NCBI RefSeq assembly: GCF_963675455.1
Contig: NZ_OY776217.1
Location: 682,001 to 746,000, forward strand
Origin: Emcibacter sp.
GTDB lineage: Bacteria; Pseudomonadota; Alphaproteobacteria; Sphingomonadales; Emcibacteraceae
DNA: 64,000 nucleotides
Direction of reading: 5' to 3'
Part shown: positions 17,480 to 25,666 of the stretch, in pieces
Layout of the letters: each line of letters starts with the position of its first letter
Numbering within the stretch: position 1 is the first letter of the stretch
The notes under the pieces: generated by a model
Databases searched by the model: none
Told to the model about the DNA's origin: nothing
What the model saw: only the letters and a program-made list of their open reading frames with translations
Made by a program: the position numbers and the translations under genes

Positions 17480-19493
17480 GGGCTTTTCCCCCCTTTGTTC
17501 CGCTTGTTTTTTTCTTCCCGGCAGGCACGCCGATGCGGAACCGCCGGTCACTTAGGGAGATCAGTCCGCCCAGCACCATGATCATGACGCCGCTCCACAG
17601 CCAAAGTTGCAGCGGTTTGTAATAGGCCCGGACCGACCAGCGATCCAGTCCGGCAGCATTCTGCCCCTGTCCTTCGCCGATGGCGACAAACAGGTCGCCA
17701 AGGAAGGTCGAATGAATGGCTGCCTCGGTCGTGGTCATCGGCGGGCTGGTAAAGGTCCGGCTTTCCGGGACCATGCGAGTCACCTCTGCTCCATTGCTGT
17801 CGGTCACCATGAAGTCACCGGCCAGCGAGGTATAGTTTGGCCCGGCAAGCGGTTTGACACCATTAAAGGTAAGTGTGTAACCACCGATCTCGATCTTCTC
17901 GCCAGACACCAGAACATCAAGATGTTCCGTCTGCCAGCTCGACGTCACAGTGATGCCGAGAACCAGAACGGACAGCCCGAAATGACCGAGTGTCATGCCC
18001 CAGCTCGCCCGGGTCTGCCGGCCAAGCCGGGACAAGCTGTCGGACAGTGGTGCGCGAAACAGCTTGATCCGGTCGGCAAGCTCCACCAGGGTGCCGAGCA
18101 TCAGCCAGATGCCCAGCCCGAGCCACAGCGCGGTCAGCAGCGGCCGGTGATTGTCGTCATGATTGGCCAGGAAATACCCGGCAATCATCATCGCAATAGC
18201 GGCCAGGAGCACAAAGCGCATCCGGTGCACCACACCGGCAAGATCGGCCCGTTTCCAGCGCAGAAATGGCCCGGCGGCCATGATCAGCACCAGCGGAATC
18301 ATCAGCGAGCCGAAGGTAATTTCAAAATAGGGCGGTCCGACAGAGATTTTCTCGCCGCTCAGTGCATCCAGAATCAAGGGGTAAAGCGTACCGAACAGCA
18401 CGGTCGCCGCACCTACCGTCAGTAGCATATTGTTCATCACCAGGGCGCCTTCGCGGCTGATCGGCGCAAACAGGCCGCCTGGCTGCAGCTTGTCATAACG
18501 CAGGGCATACAGAAGCAGGCTGCCGCCGATGACCAGCAGCAGGAAAATCAGGATAAAGACGCCGCGTTCCGGATCAGTGGCAAAGGCGTGAACAGAGGTC
18601 ACCACCCCGGAGCGGGTGAGAAATGTGCCCAGCAGACTGAAGGAAAAGGCAATGATGGCGAGCAGCACAGTCCAGCTCTTCAGCGTATCGCGCTTTTCCA
18701 CCACGATGGCCGAATGCAGCAGCGCAGTAGTCACAAGCCACGGCATAAAGGAGGCATTTTCCACCGGGTCCCAGAACCACCAGCCGCCCCAGCCGAGTTC
18801 GTAATAGGCCCACCAGCTGCCCAGCATGATACCAATTGTCAGGAAGCACCAGGCGATCAGGGTCCAGGGACGCACCCAGCGGGCCCAGGCCGGGTCGACC
18901 CGGCCTTCAAGCAGGGCGGCAACGGAAAAGGAGAAGGCCACCGACAGGCCTACATACCCAAGATAGAGAAACGGCGGATGAAAGGCGAGGCCGGGATCCT
19001 GCAACAATGGATTCAAGCCGTTGCCTTCCGGCGGCACCGGATAAATCCGGTCAAAGGGATTGGAGGTCAGCAGCAGGAACAGGTAAAAACCGACACTGAC
19101 CAGCGCCTGGACCGACAACACCCGCACATGCAGGCTTTTCGGCAGGTTGCGACCGAACAGGGCAACCAGGGCGCCAAACAGGGCGAGAATCAAGGCCCAG
19201 AACAGGATCGAGCCCTCATGGTTCCCCCAGACCCCGGCAATCTTATACATCATCGGTTTCAGGGTATGGCTGTTGATGGCGACATTTTTCACGGAAAAGT
19301 CGGAGGTCACATAGGCATGCATCAGGGCAAGGAACGACAGCAGAACCAGCAGGAACTGCCCATAAGCCGCAGGTGTCGCCAGCGCCATGAGCCGGTCATC
19401 ACGCCGGTAGGTTCCAACCAGGGGTACGATGCCCTGTACAACCGCCAGGGCAAAGGCCAGCACCAGGGCGAAATGTCCTGTTTCAACAATCAT
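17469..19493 (-). CDS. ccmF: Haem lyase CcmF
   Basis: Large polytopic inner-membrane subunit of the cytochrome c haem lyase, 674 residues, about 14-15 hydrophobic segments. The WWD haem-handling motif is seen as GWGGWWFWDPVENASFMPWL near residue 240. Other family stretches are GNHEGSILFWALILALFG, FHPPFLYLGYVGLSVAFSF and FLTRSGVVTSVHAF. The C-terminal half includes the periplasmic domain. It overlaps ccmE by 4 bp and ccmG by 11 bp. Confidence 0.97.
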   Translation of the reverse strand: MIVETGHFALVLAFALAVVQGIVPLVGTYRRDDRLMALATPAAYGQFLLVLLSFLALMHAYVTSDFSVKNVAINSHTLKPMMYKIAGVWGNHEGSILFWALILALFGALVALFGRNLPKSLHVRVLSVQALVSVGFYLFLLLTSNPFDRIYPVPPEGNGLNPLLQDPGLAFHPPFLYLGYVGLSVAFSFSVAALLEGRVDPAWARWVRPWTLIAWCFLTIGIMLGSWWAYYELGWGGWWFWDPVENASFMPWLVTTALLHSAIVVEKRDTLKSWTVLLAIIAFSFSLLGTFLTRSGVVTSVHAFATDPERGVFILIFLLLVIGGSLLLYALRYDKLQPGGLFAPISREGALVMNNMLLTVGAATVLFGTLYPLILDALSGEKISVGPPYFEITFGSLMIPLVLIMAAGPFLRWKRADLAGVVHRMRFVLLAAIAMMIAGYFLANHDDNHRPLLTALWLGLGIWLMLGTLVELADRIKLFRAPLSDSLSRLGRQTRASWGMTLGHFGLSVLVLGITVTSSWQTEHLDVLVSGEKIEIGGYTLTFNGVKPLAGPNYTSLAGDFMVTDSNGAEVTRMVPESRTFTSPPMTTTEAAIHSTFLGDLFVAIGEGQGQNAAGLDRWSVRAYYKPLQLWLWSGVMIMVLGGLISLSDRRFRIGVPAGKKKTSGTKGGKAHAV

Positions 19494-19993
19494 TGCGGGG
19501 CACCTTCGCCTTCATGCTGCCAGAGACCGCGTTTCTTCAGGCTTTCAGCAACTTCCTTGGGCATATAGTTTTCATCATGTTTGGCAAGAACCTCGCTGGC
19601 GATAAAAATGCCGTTTTCATCCAGATGTCCCTCGGCGACAACGCCCTGTCCTTCGCGGAACAGGTCGGGCACCTGGCCCCTGTAGACGACCTGCAGAGAA
19701 TCGTTACCATCGGTGACGGTAAATTTATAAAGAAGTTCGTCGTCTCCATGGACCAGACTGCCCTCTTCCACCAGACCGCCGAGACGGAAATCCTGACCGG
19801 CAGGAATCTGTCGCTCCAGAACCTCGGTCGGGTCATAGAACATACGAATACTGTCCTGCAGGGCGGTCAGAACCAGCCCCACCGCCAGGCCAAGCACGGC
19901 CAGGCTGCTGATCACAAGATACATGCGGCGGCGTTTGCGGGACGCGGCGCGACGGCGCGGAGGCTGGGCTGGGCTGGGCTGCTGTTCCGTCAT
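19490..19993 (-). CDS. ccmE: Cytochrome c-type biogenesis haem chaperone CcmE
   Basis: Periplasmic haem chaperone that binds haem covalently. 167 residues: a basic N-terminus (RRAASRKRRR), one membrane anchor (YLVISSLAVLGLAVGLVLTAL), then an OB-fold (FRLGGLVEEGSL, YRGQVPDLFREGQGVVAEG). The haem-binding His is in AKHDENYMPKEV. Its final bases overlap ccmF (4 bp), and it lies 5 bp after ccmD. Confidence 0.96.
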   Translation of the reverse strand: MTEQQPSPAQPPRRRAASRKRRRMYLVISSLAVLGLAVGLVLTALQDSIRMFYDPTEVLERQIPAGQDFRLGGLVEEGSLVHGDDELLYKFTVTDGNDSLQVVYRGQVPDLFREGQGVVAEGHLDENGIFIASEVLAKHDENYMPKEVAESLKKRGLWQHEGEGAPQ

Positions 19994-19998
19994 GATGA

Positions 19999-20160
19999 TT
20001 ACTCGGTCACTTCTTCCGTTTCAGGAGTATTGAGTTCTTCCAGGCGGCGCAGTTGCTTGAGGTCCTGCTGCCGGCCGATCCAGCTCTGCAGGGCCAGCAG
20101 CAGCATGACGGCCGCCACAATACCGAAACTTCCCCAGACAAAAAGACCATATTCACCCAT
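19999..20160 (-). CDS. ccmD: Haem exporter subunit CcmD
   Basis: Small single-pass protein of 53 residues that links CcmE to the CcmABC complex. The protein starts MGEYGLFVWGSFGIVA, has one membrane helix, then a charged tail (RQQDLKQLRRLEELN). CcmD homologues typically have an aromatic-rich N-terminus, one helix and a basic/acidic tail, all present here. It overlaps the ccmC stop by 8 bp and is followed 5 bp later by ccmE, the expected order. Confidence 0.9.
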   Translation of the reverse strand: MGEYGLFVWGSFGIVAAVMLLLALQSWIGRQQDLKQLRRLEELNTPETEEVTE

Positions 20161-20884
20161 CGTTTGTCCCTGTCAGCTTCTGGCGCAGGGTCCGGATACG
20201 CCGGTTGAGAATCAGGCTCTGCAGACGCCAGATCAGGACCACAACGAAATAGGCGTTAAAGGCCAGGATCATGGTGATCAGCGGCCACAGCATATCCGGG
20301 TGAATGGACGGGCCGCCCATACGGATCAGGCTGGCCGGCTGATGCAGGGTCGCCCACCATTCCACGGAAAATTTGATGATTGGGATATTGACCACCCCGA
20401 CAATGGCGACAATGGCGGCGATACGGGCGGCCTGCACCTGGTCGTCGATGGCCTGCCAGACCGACATATAGCCCAGATAGAGGAAAAACAGGATCAGCAC
20501 CGAGGTAAGCCGGGCATCCTGCCACACCCAGTAAGCGCCCCACATGGGTTTGCCCCACAAGCTGCCGGTGATCAGTGCCAGCAGAGTGAACGCAGCCCCG
20601 ATCGGGGCCGTGGCCCGGGCGGTATAATCCGCCAGGGGATGTTTCCAGATAATGCCGACGATGCTGGCCACCGCCATCAGCACATAGCCGAACATGGACA
20701 TATAGGCGGCCGGCACATGCACATACATGATGCGGAACGCCGCGCCCATCTGATAATCTTCGGGAGCCACATAAAGGGAGAGATAAAGTCCGGCAGAAAG
20801 CAGAATAGCCGTCAGACCCAAAGCCCAGGGCTGGATCAGTTTACTCAACCGCATGAAGCGGGCGGGATTTGCGAACTTATGCAT
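20153..20884 (-). CDS. ccmC: Haem exporter/chaperone-loading protein CcmC
   Basis: Loads haem onto CcmE. 243 residues, six hydrophobic segments. The tryptophan-rich motif is LWGKPMWGAYWVWQDARLTS, with conserved surroundings MYVHVPAAYMSMFGYVLMA and SVEWWATLHQPASL. It heads the ccmC-D-E-F-G-H-I run. ccmB and ccmA are about 4.1 kb upstream on the same strand rather than adjacent. Confidence 0.96.
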   Translation of the reverse strand: MHKFANPARFMRLSKLIQPWALGLTAILLSAGLYLSLYVAPEDYQMGAAFRIMYVHVPAAYMSMFGYVLMAVASIVGIIWKHPLADYTARATAPIGAAFTLLALITGSLWGKPMWGAYWVWQDARLTSVLILFFLYLGYMSVWQAIDDQVQAARIAAIVAIVGVVNIPIIKFSVEWWATLHQPASLIRMGGPSIHPDMLWPLITMILAFNAYFVVVLIWRLQSLILNRRIRTLRQKLTGTNDG

Positions 20885-21031
20885 GATCTGAGGTCTATCG
20901 CCAACTTATGTTTTAATCAAGTTATTTGGACATATTCCCCACAAATTTCACAAACTCCACCCCGGTTGCCGGACAGCCAGCCCCGATATCTTCCACAATG
21001 CCAATCGGCCGTCCGGCAGGAGGTTTTCATT

Positions 21032-21439
21032 CTAGTGTTTGCCAGGGTCCAGGGCAACGCCGCGGCGTTCATAACGGGCATAGGCCTGCATGGCGACCAG
21101 TGTTTCATCATCAAGCGGCAGCGCCTTGCCTTCCAGCGGATTGATGATGCACCAGTTGATCATTTCACCGAATACAATGACCCGGCCGATCTGCTTCTGG
21201 AACTTGGGATAGGTTTCCGGATGGGTATTGGCCGCATTGGGATGACACTGGGCACAGGCCACGCCATTGGTGCCGAGATTGCCGTCAACCCAGGCTGCGC
21301 GACCCTTTTCCACCGCGGCCATGTATTCCTTGGTCCAGAGATCCACATCTTCCTTGTCGAATTCATCCGCCTGGGCGACGGGTGACAAGATCATCAGCCC
21401 CCCCAGGACAAGAGCAAAGTTCTTTATCGTCTTTTTCAT
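21032..21439 (-). CDS. Monoheme c-type cytochrome (periplasmic)
   Basis: 135-residue secreted cytochrome. Signal peptide (NFALVLGGLMILSPVAQA). One CAQCH haem motif at residues 62-66. A later FGEMINWCIINPLEGK supplies a candidate Met ligand; this segment resembles the C-terminal part of SoxA/TsdA-type cytochromes, a by-eye impression. It lies 15 bp downstream of the Tat phosphoesterase gene and is the last of a three-gene unit with the diheme peroxidase, so it is plausibly the electron donor or acceptor of that enzyme. Confidence 0.85.
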   Translation of the reverse strand: MKKTIKNFALVLGGLMILSPVAQADEFDKEDVDLWTKEYMAAVEKGRAAWVDGNLGTNGVACAQCHPNAANTHPETYPKFQKQIGRVIVFGEMINWCIINPLEGKALPLDDETLVAMQAYARYERRGVALDPGKH

Positions 21440-21454
21440 GTCAGTCTCCCATCC

Positions 21455-22585
21455 TCAATAATGTTTCTGCGGCAAAATCAGCCCGGCTTCCTGATAGGTC
21501 GTGTCCACCGGATGACCCTTTTCCGGATCATAGGCCACAGTCCGGGATTTATTCTGCGGCAGGCTGTAGTTCACTGACGCCTTGCCGCTGTTGATGTCAA
21601 TATACTGCCAGCCGGTGGCATCCCGCTCGAAGAAGGGATCAGCCCGGTTCATCGGAATGGTCAGCTGCGGCAGGTGGCTTTCCGCCTGCACGTAGGACTG
21701 CGGATAGGGCCAGGGCCAGGCTGTCGCCATCACCGCATGGAAGCTGATGTTGTCGATCTGGTTGTACTGGATCTGGTGCACATGGCCGTACAGAACCGTC
21801 GCCTTGTCGAATTTCTTCAGAAGCTTCTGGATATCCTCGGCTTCCTCAGTCCAGAAGTTCCAGTTTTTGAAGATTTTCTGGATCGGGGAGTGGGAACAGA
21901 CCACGACCGGCGTATCCTTGCTGACCTTCTTGAGATCGTTCTTCAGCCAGTTCATCTGTTTCTTGCCGATCATGAAGGGAGATCCGCGCGGATCATCCAG
22001 GCCGGCCATCACGCCCATGCGTTCCTTGCCGTCCTTCCAGCGGTTATGGGTCCAGTCATCATCGACAATAATACTGTTCAGAACCACAAAATGCACACCC
22101 TTGTGGTCGAAGCTGTAATACTGGGGCCCGTTATGTTCGGACCAGTATTCACCCAGATCCAGGTAATAGTCATGCTCGCCAAGCACATAATGGGTATCAA
22201 AATTGTTGAGCCCGGCCATGATTTCGAAGCCGTGATCCAGTTCCGGTTTGGTGCCGAGCTGGGCCAGATCGCCGCCGTAAATCACAAAATCCGGCCGCGG
22301 ATTCATCAGGTTACATTCGGCTACCGCCCGGATCAGACCCCGGTCCCAGTTGCGGACGAATTTATTGCCGCGGATATGCTGGATATGACTGTCGGAGATA
22401 TAGGCGAAGGTGAAATCCTCCTGCTCCCCGCCAAAAGCCAGTTTTACGCTGGTGATCGGCAGACAGGCACCGGCGACCAGCGCCATTCCGTTGCGCAACA
22501 CCGTCCGCCGGGTGGTATTTTCCGCCACAGGAGTATCTTCAAGAAGTTGTGCTGTGGTCAGATTCACATCGTCAATATGTTTCAT
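21455..22585 (-). CDS. Tat-exported calcineurin-like metallophosphoesterase
   Basis: Periplasmic phosphoesterase of 376 residues. The twin-arginine signal is TTRRTVL (RR at 26-27) followed by a hydrophobic stretch. Metal-binding blocks in order: SDSH (65-67), GGDL (D106), GEHD (136-139, where GNHD/E is usual), CSHSP and GHVH. The Asn to Glu change in block III is noteworthy. It is flanked by the diheme peroxidase (9 bp upstream) and the monoheme cytochrome (15 bp downstream), so it is probably one operon. The substrate is unknown. Confidence 0.85.
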   Translation of the reverse strand: MKHIDDVNLTTAQLLEDTPVAENTTRRTVLRNGMALVAGACLPITSVKLAFGGEQEDFTFAYISDSHIQHIRGNKFVRNWDRGLIRAVAECNLMNPRPDFVIYGGDLAQLGTKPELDHGFEIMAGLNNFDTHYVLGEHDYYLDLGEYWSEHNGPQYYSFDHKGVHFVVLNSIIVDDDWTHNRWKDGKERMGVMAGLDDPRGSPFMIGKKQMNWLKNDLKKVSKDTPVVVCSHSPIQKIFKNWNFWTEEAEDIQKLLKKFDKATVLYGHVHQIQYNQIDNISFHAVMATAWPWPYPQSYVQAESHLPQLTIPMNRADPFFERDATGWQYIDINSGKASVNYSLPQNKSRTVAYDPEKGHPVDTTYQEAGLILPQKHY

Positions 22586-22594
22586 TGAATCCTC

Positions 22595-23731
22595 CTATTT
22601 GGTCAGTTCGGCGAGTTTTTCGAGAGATTCTCTGGAGCTGGTCAGCGCCTTGAGAAACTCGACAAGATCGGCTTTTTGCTGGTCGGTCAGATTGAGAGGA
22701 CGAATGCCGCCGCTCTGGAAATCATTGACCGGACCGTCCGCTTCCACCCGGCCGCCGTTGTTATAGAAATCAACAACCTCTTCCAGGGTTTTCAGGCTGC
22801 CGTCGTGCATATAGGGTGCCGTCAGCTCAATATTACGCAGGGTCGGCGTTTTGAACGCCCCGATATCGGCTGGTGCAGTGCTGACGACGAATCGTCCCAG
22901 TTCGGAAGCTTCCTGATTGGTCAGAACCGTCACATCAAGATCGGCGCCGCCTTCCTTGTCCTGAATAAAGGTTTTCGTGACCGAATCAAGACTGTCAGAA
23001 ATCAGTTCAAAGTTAACGTTCAGGTTATGAAACTTGTTGTCAGTAAACAGGGCGAAGGTCTGGCTGGTGGTGTGGCAGGACACGCAACGGCCTTCAAAGC
23101 GGAATACCCGCATGCCGCGGATGGCCGCCTCGGACATGGCTGTCTTGTCACCGCCATACATATAACGGTCAAAGGGACTGTCCCCGGCAATCACTGTCCG
23201 CTCAAAGGAAGCAATGGCCTTTTTAACATGGTCCATGGAAATCTTTTTCTGGGAAATGCCAAATGCCTTTTTGAACATTTTGCCATATTCCTTGTCGCTA
23301 CGGACAATTTCCAGAATTGGGTCATGGCTTTCGAGGCCCATTTCCACCGGGTTGACAAAAGGCCCTTTGGACTGTTCTTCCAGATCAGGTTCACGACCGT
23401 CCCAGAACTGGGTGTGCATATAGGCGGCATTGATCACCGTCGGCGCGTTGCGTGTCCCGGTCAGCCCGTTAATGCCTTCCGATACCGAAAGCGGACTGTC
23501 GGTAAAAGCCTTGCCGCCGTCATGGCAGGTGGCGCAGTTCACCTCACCGGTGCTGCTGAATCTTTTGTCATTGAAAAGCTTGATGCCGAGCAACACTTTT
23601 TCCTCGGTAACCGGGTTATCTTCCGGCACCGGCACCGGCGGCAATCCAAGCGGTGTTTCCGCCACTGCTGAAAGTGGCGCGATGAGCACGGCACAAAGTG
23701 CGCCAGCTGCGAGAATGGTCTTTTTCATCAT
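22595..23731 (-). CDS. Diheme cytochrome c peroxidase / MauG family protein
   Basis: Periplasmic diheme enzyme of the CcpA/MauG superfamily. The start at 23731 (MMKKTILAAGALCAVL) has GGGAG four bases upstream; codons before it are not signal-like. 378 residues. Signal peptide ends near SAVAE. Haem motifs are CATCH (66-70) and CVSCH (216-220); WDGREPDLEEQ and a late APYMHDGSLKTLEEVV (Met ligand region) are family hallmarks. First gene of the three-gene redox/phosphoesterase unit. Whether it is a peroxidase or a MauG-like oxidase of a protein substrate cannot be told. Confidence 0.9.
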   Translation of the reverse strand: MMKKTILAAGALCAVLIAPLSAVAETPLGLPPVPVPEDNPVTEEKVLLGIKLFNDKRFSSTGEVNCATCHDGGKAFTDSPLSVSEGINGLTGTRNAPTVINAAYMHTQFWDGREPDLEEQSKGPFVNPVEMGLESHDPILEIVRSDKEYGKMFKKAFGISQKKISMDHVKKAIASFERTVIAGDSPFDRYMYGGDKTAMSEAAIRGMRVFRFEGRCVSCHTTSQTFALFTDNKFHNLNVNFELISDSLDSVTKTFIQDKEGGADLDVTVLTNQEASELGRFVVSTAPADIGAFKTPTLRNIELTAPYMHDGSLKTLEEVVDFYNNGGRVEADGPVNDFQSGGIRPLNLTDQQKADLVEFLKALTSSRESLEKLAELTK

Positions 23732-23912
23732 CCGTCTCCCGTTTCTCCAGTGAAGACCAACTTGTCCCCCGTGCGTCTGTCGCACTTCATTGAACTATAA
23801 TTAGACAAGTTACAGAAAAAACTATAACCTATTGAAAGTATAAGTAAATATATGAATATTTAAACCATCCCTATTTTATCTACAAAGCACACTTATAACT
23901 TGTTGTTTTATA

Positions 23913-24506
23913 ATGAAAAACTGCTACTGCGCCCGTTCACATATTTCCGAGCATAAATTCAGACGGATGTTAAAGGGCTATATCTCTGACCATACTGCGC
24001 AACAGGTGGCGAGCGAGACTCACCTTAATATCAACAGCGTCGATCGTTATTTCCGGCTTTTTCGCCAGCGAATCGTTTTGTTGACCGGAACAGCTGCAGA
24101 AAAAACTCTCCCCGCTGAAAAAAACTATCCCGACAATGCCGGGCATATTCTGATCGGCGTGCTGAAAAAAAAGCAGCAGGCTTATGCTGAAATTATCGCC
24201 CCGCAATATTATGAAACAGCGGCCGGGCTTCTGGCGAACCAGGTCGGCATCGAAGACATCATCTATCAGCAAGACTGGCCCGGCTATGACGAACTGATCG
24301 ACATCAGTTGCGACAAAAGAATCCGGATCCGGAACACCGGCATCTCCGGTTTCTGGGATTTCGCCCATCTTCGCCTGAGCAAATTCCGCGGCATGCATAA
24401 ATCCACCTTTCTTCTTCATCTGAAGGAATGCGAATGGCGTTATAATAACAGAAACCAGGACCTGTATGCGTTGCTGCTGCGGGAATTCCGCCAAAATCCA
24501 CTGTAG
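23913..24506 (+). CDS. IS1595/ISXO2-like transposase derivative lacking catalytic residues
   Basis: 197-residue intact frame. Residues 15-55 form an HTH-like unit (TAQQVASETHLNINSVDRYF). Residues 78-178 align by eye with the ISXO2-like transposase domain: IGVLKKKQQAYAEIIAPQ, IIYQQDWPGYDEL, GFWDFAHLRLSKFRG and FLLHLKECEWRYN. From memory of the family consensus, the first catalytic Asp segment (LDESYFG) is absent. The second Asp (Y-S-D-G-W) is replaced by Y-Q-Q-D-W, and the NGIE-FW glutamate is Ser in GISGFW. No terminal inverted repeats were recognised. It is therefore either a domesticated protein or a decayed insertion that kept its frame. It sits in the gap that splits the ccm genes. Confidence 0.75.
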   Translation: MKNCYCARSHISEHKFRRMLKGYISDHTAQQVASETHLNINSVDRYFRLFRQRIVLLTGTAAEKTLPAEKNYPDNAGHILIGVLKKKQQAYAEIIAPQYYETAAGLLANQVGIEDIIYQQDWPGYDELIDISCDKRIRIRNTGISGFWDFAHLRLSKFRGMHKSTFLLHLKECEWRYNNRNQDLYALLLREFRQNPL

Positions 24507-24675
24507 AGTCGGCGCCATTCCCGACACCCGCCAGCTCCGCCCGCATGCCATTCGTCGCATGTCATCAATGTTTCATCGATCCGCCATAGTTCCGCCGCGA
24601 TTTTCAGACTAAAATTGTCAATCGGAGAACTGCTTTTCTCATTAATTGTTAAACTGTTTGTGATTGTATCATCGG

Positions 24676-24975
24676 ATGACCTGGAACGCCGTAAAAAGAC
24701 CTGTGAAACTGATTGTTGGCTGGATATTATTCATCGCCGGCCTGATCATTGCGCCGATGCCGATTCCCATCGGCCAGATCACGGCGCTGGTCGGCCTGAG
24801 CCTGCTTGTCTCGGAAAGCGAGAGGGTCAGAATCTGGGTTCAGAAATTCAGACGGCGCATTCCCGCCCTCTGTCGGCAATTGACCAAAGCAAAACCCCAT
24901 TTGCCGGCTTTCCTGAAAAACCTGATTGACCGGACAGACCCGGCCCACCTGAATAATTCTTCAGGCCCGGCCTGA
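24676..24975 (+). CDS. Small membrane protein, unknown
   Basis: About 99 residues. It has a hydrophobic hairpin (LIVGWILFIAGLIIAPMPIPIGQITALVGLSLLV, two short helices around a Pro-rich turn) followed by a basic tail (RIWVQKFRRRIP). The layout resembles PGPGW-type small membrane proteins, but the signature itself is not seen. The start is uncertain: TTG 24664, ATG 24676 or GTG 24703 are all possible and none has a strong ribosome-binding site. It stands convergent to ccmB. Confidence 0.5.
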   Translation: MTWNAVKRPVKLIVGWILFIAGLIIAPMPIPIGQITALVGLSLLVSESERVRIWVQKFRRRIPALCRQLTKAKPHLPAFLKNLIDRTDPAHLNNSSGPA

Positions 24976-24997
24976 CTGTTCCCGATCAGCCCAGACG

Positions 24998-25666
24998 TCA
25001 GTCCAGGCCAGCCCGCAGGGCGGCAGCCGCAGCCCACGGGCCAAGCACGGTGCTTCCCAGGGTGAAGCCAACCAATATCATCACCAGCAGATAAGTGTCA
25101 TATCCGCCCACGGCCGCCTCCACCGCCAGGACGCTGAAAATCAGCACAGGAATATATAGCGGCAAAACAAGAAGCGACAGCAACACACCGCCGCGGCGAA
25201 GGTTGACCGTCAGCGCCGCGCCGATGGCACCGATAAAGCTGAGCGCCGGGGAGGCCAGCAGCATCACCAGAACCAGCGGCAGATAGGCCTTTGCCGGCAG
25301 GTTCATCATCAGGCCCAGAACCGGGGCAAGGATAATCAGGGGCACTGCCGTCGTCAGCCAATGGGCAATGGACTTGGCCAGCACCACCAGTTCCAGCGGC
25401 AGCGGCAGCAGGACAAATTGATCCAGGGAGCCGTCTTCATAGTCGGCCTGGAAAATCCGGTCCAGCGACAGCAGCGATGACAACAGCACCGCCACCCAGA
25501 TCACGGCAACGGAAATACGCGACAGCATGTTGAGTTCCGGCCCGACGGCAAAAGGGAACAGCGAGACCACCATGGCAAAGAAAAACACCACCATCAGGCC
25601 GGTGCTGCCCTGGCGCCAGGACAGTTTCACATCCCGCGTTACAATCTGGAGGAACTGCGCCGTCAT
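24998..25666 (-). CDS. ccmB: Haem exporter permease CcmB
   Basis: Membrane subunit of the CcmABC transporter. 222 residues, six hydrophobic segments. Family stretches: AVIWVAVLLSSLLSLDRIF, DYEDGSLDQFVLLPLPLELVVLAKSIAHWL and LGLMMNLP. It overlaps ccmA by 4 bp. Downstream, convergently, is the small membrane protein. In many alphaproteobacteria ccmA-B-C-D are contiguous; here ccmC is about 4 kb away. Confidence 0.95.
   Translation of the reverse strand: MTAQFLQIVTRDVKLSWRQGSTGLMVVFFFAMVVSLFPFAVGPELNMLSRISVAVIWVAVLLSSLLSLDRIFQADYEDGSLDQFVLLPLPLELVVLAKSIAHWLTTAVPLIILAPVLGLMMNLPAKAYLPLVLVMLLASPALSFIGAIGAALTVNLRRGGVLLSLLVLPLYIPVLIFSVLAVEAAVGGYDTYLLVMILVGFTLGSTVLGPWAAAAALRAGLD

Noticed and set aside
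19493..21385. 630-codon plus-strand frame across ccmE-D-C
   Set aside because: Antisense to clearly identified ccm genes and with no recognisable domain; typical high-GC shadow.
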